Below are positions 42,990 through 53,913 of a stretch of 64,000 nt of DNA, piece by piece. The notes under the pieces are model-generated. The model was not told the DNA's origin. It did not search any database and was given only the letters and a program-made list of their open reading frames with translations. Within the stretch, counting starts at the first letter, position 1. Every line of letters begins with the position of its first letter. Source of the DNA: Zymoseptoria tritici IPO323 (taxonomy: Eukaryota; Ascomycota; Dothideomycetes; Mycosphaerellales; Mycosphaerellaceae); NCBI RefSeq assembly GCF_000219625.1, contig NC_018218.1, positions 1,364,001-1,428,000 of the forward strand, read 5' to 3'. The position numbers and the translations under genes were made by a program.

Positions 42990-45789
42990 TCAGAGCCACG
43001 GCGCCTCCCCGTGCCCGCCTCCTCTCAAGCTCTCCCATTTGAGATCCCTCAACGTCTCCGCGCCAATGCTCCTTTTATTCAATAATGCTTGCTGTCTTAC
43101 CGCCTTCAACATCCCATCTCCCGCCTCCAGAACCTGCAAGTTCTCCGACGTCATCTCCGCCAGCTGCTTCGCAGAGAGCGAGGAGCGCCGCATCTGGCGC
43201 CAGACTTGGCGAGCGGTATCCTCCCCATCAGTCGAACTGACTGTGGCACCACCGCTCGACGAGATTGTCACTGCAGTTGTGGTACGTGGTGCGGAGATGG
43301 TGCGAGTGGGTGGCATGGTTAATGCTGTATTCAGGAAGGAGGACTGGAGTGTTGGAGGATCGGAATCCGTGTCGTGAGGTCTGGTGGTGAGGCTGGATGC
43401 GCCACGAGGTGCAGCCTCGGTGATGGGAGTATTCGGGGCGGTGCTGAAGTTCTCTCCCGCGTCGATTTCTGTTGAAGTGATGATCACAGCGGGTCTGTCG
43501 TTCTGTGATCCGGTCGTGGTATCTCCGAGGTCAGATGCGCCGTTCGCCTGAAACTCCAAAAACCTCTGAATGTTCTGTACGACGTTCGATGGAGACGCAG
43601 ACCTACGCACAGCCCACCGATCAATCATCCGCAACGCACGAGTTGGTGGGTAATTTGCTGCGAGGAAATATGCAAGTCTTCCAAGAACCCAGTCCGTTGT
43701 CGATGAATATTTGTCCGAATCGGTGACACTCCAGCGAGAATCCATCTTTGGTCGTCTCATACTGCAAACCTGTCGCACACTTACCACGTTGTCGCTCGGC
43801 AGGACCGTGTTCCGGTACCGAGCTTCAACATGAAGGTACTCCGTTTCCAACGTGCCCACGATGCTCTCGAGCTCGGCGAATAGAGAGTCTTGATCGATGT
43901 CGTCTTTTGGCAAACTTGCGCGGGAAGTGTCGATACGAGGAATGCGAACCTTGAGGAACATGGTACATCGTTGCCCAAGTTGCACGTTCTTCAACGCTTT
44001 CTGACCGAGAACTTCGATGATGGATGTACCTTGCAGTGGTTTGTAGCAGAGGCGAAGGCTTGGAACGGCGCCCATGCTGCAGCCATGGCGAAGGTCGCGG
44101 ATCATATTGTCGAGAAGGTCGACGATATCTTCTTGGTCGTCATGGATCTCAACGGCCCAGTTGTGAAGTTTGATAGTTGCCGACGGAAATTCGCTCCGCT
44201 CAGACGATAGACCGATCTTGAACGTGTGGACAGGCCATGGCACCAGCCTGTCGACTAGCTGCAGAATTGCAGTCGGCGTCTTGGAGATGACGAAAGTCTG
44301 CACGAGATCTTTCCGAAGACCTCTAGTCGACAGGGCTTGCAGTGAATCTGCGAGAGACTCCCATTCCTCTTCGAAGATCGTGTCCACAGTCGACGGCGCT
44401 ATGCTTAGCCTCTCAAACAGCCTGGACAAGCTCGGCGTCCAGAGGGCATGCAGCTCATCACAGTCGCACTTTGTCGTCCCGGTATCGACATGCTCGACCT
44501 TCGCACAAAGGACTGCGAGTCGATCTCCGGCGATGTTCAAGCGGGAGCAAAGCTCAACAATGATCTTGTGGGTCGACTTCGGGGCACTCTGAAGTACTTC
44601 CTGGTCGATGATGATGATAGCGTCCATTGAGCTTTTCCGAAGCTGTGCTTCTTGCGGCTGCATACTATTACTCTCTACCACTCGAGTGCGCACAGTACCC
44701 TCGACTGCCACCCAGATGTCACGGCTGCGGCCAACGTCGACGGACTCTCGATCCGGTGATATAGAAAGATCGACAAATGGCACCGTAACTAGCACAATAC
44801 CCTCTCTTTCTAGAGAGGATGGAATGTCTCTTGCCGAGGCCCTTGGAGTCGGTTCGGCAGACGGCGAATAGGTCCCAGGTTCCGGAGTAAGCAATCGACC
44901 AGAGTACTGTCTTGTATGCGCGGGAGGTGTGCATCTGACCTGTGGTGGCGTGTGGAGAAAGCCACTTCTATTCGAATCATCGGTGGAAACACTGCAATCA
45001 GTAAAAGAACGTCCAGGTGTAGACATTTCCAGCTCTGGGTTTCGAGCATAGGCCTGGACATCGAAGCTATCCCTGCTGACTTCGAAGCTGCGTGACCGAC
45101 TTTGCTCTTCCAGACTCTCCTTGCGCCTGCCCGAGAAGCGACGTACCAGACTCGCGTCTGGATCCTGAGTCTTGGTATGCGAACTTCGAGATCTTTGCGA
45201 GATGCCTTCCTTGACCCGTGTCAAAACCCTGCGGCTAATGGATCTGTGCCGAAGGAGTTTCCCAGTCTGCGACGGGCCCATCGGCGTCAAAGGCCGTGGA
45301 ACCTGAACTTGTGATGCTTCTCCTACCAATGTCGAGCCAGACGCGTCCGAGTACCCATCTTGAGCTCGTGCGAATCGTGGATCAGGTCTGGAAAAGGCCG
45401 CCGCACTGTCTCCTGGCTGGACATGACAGTCGGAGCCATTGGCATGGAATCCATGCACGCAAGGAGGTGGAATATCAGCGTAGAGACTGGCCTGCTTCAA
45501 ATTCTCGCGAGTCTTCCGAACTTTCAACGGCGAGTTCTGGATTCTGCAGGCGGAGTGGTCTCTCTGTTGCCGGAGCGCGGGCTTGCTGCTGGGAGTCAGG
45601 AGTCCTGGAGATGGCGAATTACTGCTCGATGGTTGCCATACTCGACTTCCAGAGGCGATGATCGGTGAAGTTGACTTGTTATCCTGGAGTTGCCTGGCAG
45701 TATGCGGCGACAAGTTCTGCTCACAGATTAGAATTCGATATATGGGCAATACGCTCGACTTGCTTGTCACTCACTTCCTTGTTGGCCAT
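42990..45789 (-). CDS. Large fungal protein of unknown function, possible degenerate vWA fold
   Basis: Exons 45789-45775 and 45716-42990 give 913 aa. The long exon has no early ATG; a five-codon first exon (MANKE) with a GTGAGT donor, TCTAAT branch-like site and GAGCAG acceptor supplies the start, giving MANKENLSPHTARQLQD. Residues 1-330 are disordered and Ser/Pro/Arg-rich. Residues about 335-600 look folded: VTVPFVDLSISPDRE, MDAIIIIDQEVLQ, KIIVELCSRLNIAGDRLAVLCA and LVQTFVISKTPTAILQLVDRL. The IIIIDQE...GDRLAVL alternation recalls a von Willebrand A fold, but the metal site DxSxS is missing, so this is weak. The C-terminus is Thr/Ser-rich with a basic, helical end. No known name. Confidence 0.75.
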
Positions 45790-45981
45790 GCCGATCTGCC
45801 TCAGCAAATTGACGACTCTGTGTGTCCAGAATTCGATTTGGTGTGCAGAAGCAACAATCGCAGATCTCAATATTGAGATGCTCCAGCTCGTGCCTGACGA
45901 TTAATGTGAAGTGCATGGTAGAAAGTGAGGTACGCCCAAATAGCAAGGAAACAATACCTGAGCAATATCACTTGCCGTAGA

Positions 45982-47225
45982 TTATACAGATCGATCTGGC
46001 AAATGCAGAGTGAGAGCCTGCCATTTTCCATTCATTGAATCGAATCGATCTAGATGCGGATTTGGCACCTGTCGCGTATACCGTCGCAGCCATGATGGCC
46101 GTCGGCCATGTTCGCGGCAATGCTTCTCAAGATACTGCCTGCGCATCTTTCTGCTGACGGGCTGGCGACACCTTATCGGCGGCTTCACCATCCATCTTAA
46201 CGAAACCGATCTGTGACCGAAATCAGCAGTCCGAATTTTGCGACGAAGCACAACAGCATCAAGACGCACCACATCATTGTTCTCCCCACCATACAGCACA
46301 TGCTCAGAAGCACTAGCCTGTATGCTCTTCCTGACTCTGTCTTCCCACACACCCTGCCAATTCCACTCGCCGGGTTTCCGGGCACCACCAGGCTGTTGCT
46401 TCGGCGATAGACTGCGCTCCGCTCCTTGTCCCTTCTCATCACTCGGTGACTGTGCTACCGATGCTGCCCTGCTGCTCGATGACTTTGCGCGGTAACTCTG
46501 CCACGCGTGCCATGCGCCCGCGTTGGCCGCTGCATCGAGTGGTATCGAATCGAGCACCTCCTCAGTGTCGAAGGCAACGCAAAGGTACTGCAGCAACTGG
46601 ATCACGTGCGGTGGCCGGCGAGGCTTCGAGCTCTGCGCCTGCTGGGCTGCAGGGTCTTGACTTTGTGGAACATGCTCCGACTGGTTCGCCTCTTGCCTCA
46701 CCGTGCTCGCAACTTGGAACCACGCAGGAAAGCCGTGACGAAGACTGAGGCCGCCCGGCGGTAGGCGTTGCTCATCTGCAGCACTTTGGGTGTCGGCGCC
46801 GGCATCTCGGGTCGAGTACGTGTACGTCGTGAGCGGTGTCACGAGCGGGTGGAAGACGTCGCTTTGGAATGTGACCACGGGCGGCCTTCGGGGATAGTCG
46901 TCGGCGAAGGCGATTTGGAATCGCAGGATGGCGTTGGCATACGGGCCTGAAATCAGGCAGTTGGTACGCTGGCTCCAATCGCGAGTTCGGTCAGGTCACG
47001 GTCTTACCTTTGCGGACGAAGAGTACGCCCGTCCAGGTCAGAGGCTCTTCAGGAAGTGGTGCCACGTAGATGCCTTTTGGACATGCATGCTTGAGAATTG
47101 CGCTGATGGAGTGTCAACTATCATCAGCGGTGCCACGAGGAGCGGATCACGGGTGGTGAGCCTGGAAGCGCGTACAAATCCACACAGAGCTGCTGCCGCG
47201 TGAAGGCGGGTGTCAGGAGGGACAT
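45982..47225 (-). CDS. UBC-fold (E2-like) protein lacking the catalytic cysteine
   Basis: Exons 47225-47176, 47102-47008 and 46946-45982 give 369 aa; introns are 73 and 61 bp. After splicing, residues 1-95 read as a UBC domain start: MSLLTPAFTRQQLCVDFAIL, HACPKGIYVAPLPEEPLTWT, GVLFVRKGPYANAILRFQIA, FADDYPRRPPVVTFQSDVFH and PLVTPLTTYTY. Active E2 enzymes have HPN before a catalytic Cys; here the motif is HPL and no Cys follows, as in AKTIP/FTS or UEV-type inactive variants. A Gln/Ser/Pro-rich linker and a second conserved block (VIQLLQYLCVAFDTEEVLD, W-rich, then WEDRVRKSIQ) follow, then a basic tail. Likely a scaffold rather than an enzyme. Best start is ATG 47225. Confidence 0.85.
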
Positions 47226-50200
47226 GGCTGCCGCTGTCGCTGCATTCTCACCGCTGTGGTGAAGAAGACGAGGAGACACAAAGTGTTGGTCAATATTGCG
47301 ACCGCGACCCGTCGATGTCATTGCGGAGAGGTGCCCGGGCTACACGTCGGCCACCATGACCACGACGTCACGTGCGAGAGGAGAGCTGCACGCCATCCGC
47401 TGGCTCAACGGCGCTTCCGACAGGGCGGTTTGCTAGAGAAACTCTACGGTACAGTAGTCGACTCCTCCTGCTCGTGTTCCATCGCCGGCATCGCAGCCCA
47501 AGGTGTCTTGTTTGACAAGTTGATAACCGAGCAACTCTGAGAATCAAAGTCGATGAAAGATTCGACATGTGTCAAGTGAAGCACACGAAACACGATCTCG
47601 GCTTGGCCAATGACATGGAATGCTCCTGTCCGACTCGTGAGCAGCCGATCTCGTTTTAGCCCCATCACACCGCTCCCTAAACAACCCAAGCAGGCCCGGC
47701 TGCCGGGACTACGCACCTGTACACAGGCTAATACAGCCGCCGAGAGTCGACCAGTCGATCACGCTTCGGCCAATCCGCATTATTGGTCGACTCCACGAAT
47801 TTCAGCCGCAAAAAAGTGACAGGTCTGACTGTTGGGCCACTCTGCAGACTCTATGCGACGAGGACCCTGATGTCTGCACATACTGTCGGCACTGGCAGTA
47901 ATCACATTGGCGAGTGCGCTGGCATAAGCCGCGGAACTGGACGTTGGTTGCCGTACAGCGAGCGGCGTTGACAGTCGACAGGTCACATTGCTCATGGAGT
48001 TGCGAGAGCAAGTGCACAACGCAGCGGTGAAGAGCCACGGCGCTGGATCTTGTTCTATTTCTTGTGCCATGCTCGTATTTGGATGACAGATGTGACATCC
48101 GACGCTTTGTCGAAGCTGTGTGTTGTGTGACCTCGATGTGCGACAAAGAATGACGAGTCAATGGTCAGGTTGTGTCTGAGATTGTAGAAACGATCGATTT
48201 TCCCGGAACATGTTGCCTTTTCGAACGTAAGGAGTCCGAGACGGACCGGCAACACCATGACGTTTCCAAAAGTGTTCGCAGGGCCGCACGCCAGCAAGAT
48301 CCTTAACCATGTTTTCGGGATGAGCGGATGGTTGATCAGGTGGATGTAAGCGACGGCACTTTGGAGACCTTGCAAAAGGCGACGAATGATGTGCGCGTAC
48401 CTGAGTTCGGCCGCGCATCGAGATGCATAAGGCTCGTCGGGACCGTTCGCGTGGGTGGGCGCTCCCTGTTGAAAGGTGCTGCAGGCTGATGCACGGCCGG
48501 GAGTGGAGACCGTCGAAAGAACATGCAGCGAAGACACCAAGCACGTAGCGTTCGATCTTGTTGAAGGCTGCGCTCATGCCTACTCCGATCGGGAAGCCAG
48601 ATTGCGCTCATCAGTGGATGCATCCCAGACGTACCGCGCGACGTGGTGATGATGATATAGGATCCGAGTAGAAGCGGTCAAATAGGCAATGTAAGCCGGG
48701 CCATGCCTCCCCGCGCGTTAACAAGTGGTCAATAGCTTGACGCCGTGATGAGAGGGCCCACTCGGGAGTCGGGACATATGTCCCGTGAAGGCGGTCGAGC
48801 CAAATTAATAATACGGGGCAAGAAGACAGGGCTACGACTGCGAGTCTGCCGTGTCGTTCAAACTCTACTCCAACCAACGATGGAAGCCCCCGGGCCCTGT
48901 AGGTCAGGGTGTCGAATTTCACCGCCAGTTCAAGAATGCATTTTAAGGTTCCGGGTCTCGTGTCGTTGGCACAATCGCTTGACTCGAGCTGACACCTGGC
49001 AAGCAGGAAGTGGCCCTTCGGATAGCTTGCCGTATTATTGCGGTGAACATGGGATACGGTCTGGTCTGGTAGCGCGAAAGATGTTGTTTCGACGTGGCGA
49101 TCCAGGTTGTGTTGGCAGGTGACGATGCTTCACGCAGAGCAGCTCTTCCGACGTGTACACATGAACACGTACCACGTTGCAGCGCATCGACAGCGTTCAT
49201 TACGGACCAGTCTCCGCGAGTCAACCCATGATCGCGAGGCTCTGCCCCAGTGCTTATTATTATTACAGTGGTGTTGTGCGTCGACAGAGCTGGCGCCGCC
49301 TCCCAGTCGAGACTCGAGTACGAAGAGCTGTGACTGCCGATGTGGCGTCGGCGCTAATCGTCGCCCATTCCGCATGCCGCGACCAATGACCAGCCGTTCC
49401 AGCTCAGCGGCATCTGGACGACGATTTAGTTGGCGCTAACGGGGAAGGAGAAACAGGGGGTGAAGTCTGAGGTGCAGCCGACGATGACATCGATGAAACC
49501 AGGCCAGGCCGTTGTCGGCCGTTGCAAAACGACCAGCGCCGTAGTGTGCAGCTCTTTTCTGTTCCAGCGCGGCACTCATGCATGCATAACAAGGCGGTAT
49601 GTAAGGCAGACATGCAAGCTGCTACTGCACGCCGTCGTAGCCCGCACCCCAGGGACTGCAAGCTGATGCAGCAATCGGCCACGTTGTTGTCGGCGACAAA
49701 TAGCTTAATCGTGGAGAAAAAAGTTATTAGACTTTCTTCGCTGGCTCCCCTGACGAGTTGCCGCCGCAAGGTGCCTCATCCTTGGCCGGATCTGCCAATG
49801 GCCTCTGGGGCGGGCACCGGATGTATGGTCGGTGGGCACATCGTCGGCGGGACCTGTCTTCCGCCCGTTCGCGTGCTGTAACCGCCATTTGGACCGCAAA
49901 CTCTGTTCATCTTGGGCTGTCGCAAAGGAGACGGAGCATCCGCGTCGCAAAGTGTAAGTCTCGCACCGCCCATATCGAAGGATGATCATTGAGATGAGAG
50001 CCTGCCTCGCCCTCGCTGCCCCGGTCGGATGTCTGTGTCTGTGCCGTGCCCTGCTGCCCCGGCCCGCGCTTGCCCATCATATTCATGTATGTACATTGGC
50101 CCCGTGTAACGTCTTTTTCACTTTCGGTACCTGCCCGACCTTGCTCTCTCCCTCTCCCTCCCGCTAGCATTTCCTCGCAGCTACCTTACCACTTCCCCGT

Positions 50201-50797
50201 CTCTCGTTGCCTTTCCACCACTCGAGAACTCCTTCCTCCATTCTCTCCTCTTACCTCACCTATCGCACGACTTTCGATCCGACGCCCGCTCCCGCCCACC
50301 GACACCTCGCATTCCTCCCGTCGTTTCTCGTCCCTCCGTCCTACTTACTCCTCTCATCTCTCGTTTCCCTCATCCTCATCCCTCTCCGTTGCCGTGTCGC
50401 ACCTGCGTACCTACACCTCAACTACATCCTACCACCTCAACGACTGCACTCCTACGATCGCCTGACCTACCAACCAAAGGCAGATTGCATTGCCTGGTCT
50501 CGTCTGCATACACGGCATTCCGGGCCTGCTTCCTTCGTGGGAGCTCTTGATCCACGTCACATCGCACAAAACATTTGGTGGTCGCAGCCGCCGTGAAGGC
50601 TGCGTCTAGCAAGAATAAATCTCAATCGATTGTCACTGCATCCGCTTGCTCTCGACCACCTACGATCTCCTGCGATCTTAAATATCGTACCTTCTCCAGG
50701 AAACATCCTTCGACTTCACCTTTGCTTGGCACAGCCGCGCCTTCCTCCTGTTTCTTCTTCACCGACACCTCCAACAACAACAAAACACATCAACAAG
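47226..50797. other. Longest intergenic region, divergent promoters
   Basis: About 3.6 kb between the E2-like gene and the MFS gene. Many short ORFs on both strands, none with a domain, signal peptide or splice continuity. The last 700 bp, especially about 50130-50420, are strongly pyrimidine-rich on the plus strand and look like the promoter/leader of the MFS gene. No tRNA, repeat array or transposon sequence recognised. Confidence 0.5.
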
Positions 50798-52729
50798 ATG
50801 GCGCACGCACATGCTGGGAGTCGTGGTGACTCTACGGCTTTCCCTTACCGCCAACTGGTGGTCCTTGGTACGTAACGTCAAAGTGCTTTTTGACTCCTTC
50901 ATCACCTCCACTACCATCGTGACCAATCAAGCCAATGCCTGACTAACTTCCTCTCAGGTATCTGTCGAATATGCGAGCCGATCGCCTTCATGTCCATCTT
51001 CCCGTACATCTACTACATGATCGAATCCTTCCACATCACCGACGACAAGAACCGAATCGCCCTTTATGCCGGTCTCGTTACCTCCGTCTTCGCCGCCGCC
51101 GAGTGCTTGGGAGCCGGTTTCTGGGGAAGGCTTAGCGATAGAATGGGTCGCAAGCCAATCCTGCTCACTGGCCTCGCTGGCACGGGCATCAGCATGCTCA
51201 TGTTCGGCTTCGCACCAAACCTTCCTGTGGCACTACTCGCCCGTGCGGTGGGAGGAGCTCTCAACGGCAACATTGGTGTGCTACAGACCACAGTGAATGA
51301 GGTCGTGAAGGTCGAGGCTCATCAGGCACGCGCGTATGCCATCATGCCAACCGTCTGGTGTATGGGAGCGTTCGTTGGAGCTGGCCTTGGTGGTGCACTT
51401 GCTGATCCCGTCAAGAACTACCCGACCGTCTTCCAACCAGGCACAATCTTCGACAAGTTCCCATACCTCCTCACAAACTTGGTCTGCGCGGGAGTGGTGG
51501 TTTTCAGCATGATTGTGGGAATACTCTTTTTGGAAGAGACGCACGAGGATCTCAAGGAGAAGAAAGACGTTGGACTGGAGGTTGGAAACTGGATCATTGC
51601 GCGATTCGTCGGCAAGCCAGCGGACAGGATATCTTGTAGCAAGGAAGAGATGAGCGAGGAGACACTCTGCTTGATCGACGATTTGCCTCCGGATTACAGA
51701 AGTACAGCTTCTTCGCCTGCGCTGTTACCCACCTCTGTTTCTGGGCTTCCGCCACCAGCGTATCGATCGATCGATGAGGACATGTCATTTGACGTCGAAG
51801 AGACTCTGAGCCGGAATGAGCAGAAAGCGAAACTGGCAGTGAGCCGCGCCTTCACCAAGCAGGTACTGCTGAACATTACTGGATACGGCATTCTGGCATA
51901 GTGAGTCTGCATCATCCGATACAACACGGCGATCCATAACTGACAAGTCTCTAGCCACACAATTTCCGCCGAGCAGCTGCTTCCTGTACTGCTCAGCATG
52001 CCGAAATCCGACACTCCCGCGCATCTGCCCTTCCAGTTCACCGGAGGCTTCGAACTTTCCACCAAGGTCATTGGTGGTATTCTCTCCGTGCAAGGAATCA
52101 TTCAAATGATTGCCACAATCGTCGTATTCCCATGGGTCAACCGAAGACTAGGAAGCCTGTGGACATATCGATCCGTTGTTCTGCTGTACCCATTCCTGTA
52201 CTTCCTCGTGCCGTACATCTCCTTGGCTCCGGACTCGCTCAAGATGCCATTGGTCTACCTGGCCTTGGTGTGGAAAGTGACCGCACAAGCGTTCGCCTTT
52301 CCTTCCAGCAGCATCATGCTCGCCAACTCTGCACCATCAAGCAAAGTGCTCGGTACACTCAATGGTGCCGCGGCCTCTGCAGCCAGCGCATGTAGAGCTT
52401 TTGGACCTACCTTCTCTGGTCTCCTACAATCTGCCGGCTTGTCGATCGGTACGCTCGGCCTTCCATGGTGGGTGAACGTTCTCGTCGCCGGCATCGGCGC
52501 CGCTATCAGCATGTGTATGGTGGAGGAGAAGCGACGAGTGTTCGAGTCGGAAAAGCAAATTCCCGACGCCTCCGAGGTTGGTGGAGACGCCGAGTACGGC
52601 TCCGCCATGGTCGCCGCCGAGAACCACAACGCATCACAAGAGAACCTTCTTACCGGACCCGAGTCTCCGCTCCTTGCGAGAATGTCCCTCGACATCCGCA
52701 GACATGCTCGCGCCGAAAGCAAGTCATGA
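50798..52729 (+). CDS. MFS transporter, ZIFL-like (drug:H+ antiporter type)
   Basis: Exons 50798-50867, 50958-51900 and 51955-52729 give 595 aa with 12 predicted helices. The N-terminus FPYRQLVVLGICRICEPIAF and MSIFPYIYYMIESF is typical of the fungal group related to plant zinc-induced facilitators. The loop 2-3 motif GRLSDRMGRKPILLTG is intact, followed by GFAPNLPVALLARAVGGALNGNIGVLQTTVNE and the WCMGAFVGAGLGGALADP helix 5 motif. A long acidic cytosolic loop lies between helices 6 and 7 (about residues 255-345), and the C-terminal half starts AYHTISAEQLLPVLLSMP. Substrates of relatives are varied (metal chelates, drugs), so none is assigned. Plasma or vacuolar membrane location is inferred. 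Confidence 0.92.
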
Positions 52730-53913
52730 CCTCAGTCACCATGCTCGCTTCCCAGCGATGCCGTCTTGTTTCCACTTTCGGCAGGTCATCCTGACTGGGA
52801 TTGCAAATTCCACCGGATGACCAATGCTTGATTTTTTATGTTTTTCCAGCGAAATATTACATCGACTTTATGCAAGTTTGACGGGAGGCCTTTTGTCATT
52901 TCATCGATTTTGCGAACAAGCATCGATACAAGGAGCTTGGGTGATGGCGTGTCGTGGAGACACGGGTGTTTTTTCTTTCTGTTTCTGCCCTATCTGGCGA
53001 GGGAAGATGGGCTTTGGGAGGCTTTCTGAGCGGATACTTGACTCGCCGCTGTCTCTATTTTGGCGAGCGAGATAGGCAGCATGGGAATTGGCGCTCTATG
53101 ATACCCTGGGCAAGGTGGTGTTGGGAGACCTGGTGGTGGAAATGGAGAATACCACAAATTCAACGCAACTGATCATATCAACCTTGAGATGTCTTCGGTG
53201 ACGTCTCTTCCACATTGTTGGCTGTAGTACTCGTTCGAACTGATGAGTCACTGACGAGCTATTGATGCTTACCGTCCGATGATCTGGTGGTCCGACCTCA
53301 TCCACAAACATGACTGATCGGACCCTTCTTCTTCCACGAGCATTGAGGAGGTCCATTGCTGACGATCGGGACACACCAAGGCAAGACAGCTTCGGCAGGA
53401 TATCCTTCAATGCCGCCGATCGTTCGGCGAATGGATACAGATGGTAGTGAGAGCACAGGTAGACCCTCTCCGTCAACCATACCGAGGACCAAGGTACCAC
53501 TGGAGTTTGTAAGTCTCTCATCGAAGAGCTGCGGAACGAGTCAACTCGTGATCCCGCACCCATCATCGTCCGGGCATTCCGGGGGCGGCAACAGATCCGG
53601 CCGGTGATGTCGATCGAAGAGTGCCAAGCCAGAACAACCACATTTGCTAGTGGTCGGACGGTCGGATCGGGATGCGAATGTACATGTCACTGTGCAGAAA
53701 CAACAATGCGCGAGCTGCACAGTAGTGGCACCATTCAACCGAACCACCGAAAAAGTTCTAGAATCTCATCTGAGAGATCCAGACTGTCGTCGTGATGAAA
53801 GCGGAACGCCAATGGCTCGCTCAAAACTCTGGATCTTCAAGCCACCACTTCCGGCCGGTACGGCATCCACATCCACACGCCCACGGCTGCCATGCCCAGG
53901 TACACTATCATTT
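52730..53913. other. Convergent intergenic region
   Basis: About 1.2 kb of 3' flanks. ORFs on both strands up to 181 codons overlap each other and show no family features; the plus ORFs after 53640 run antisense into the Zn2Cys6 gene. Confidence 0.5.
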
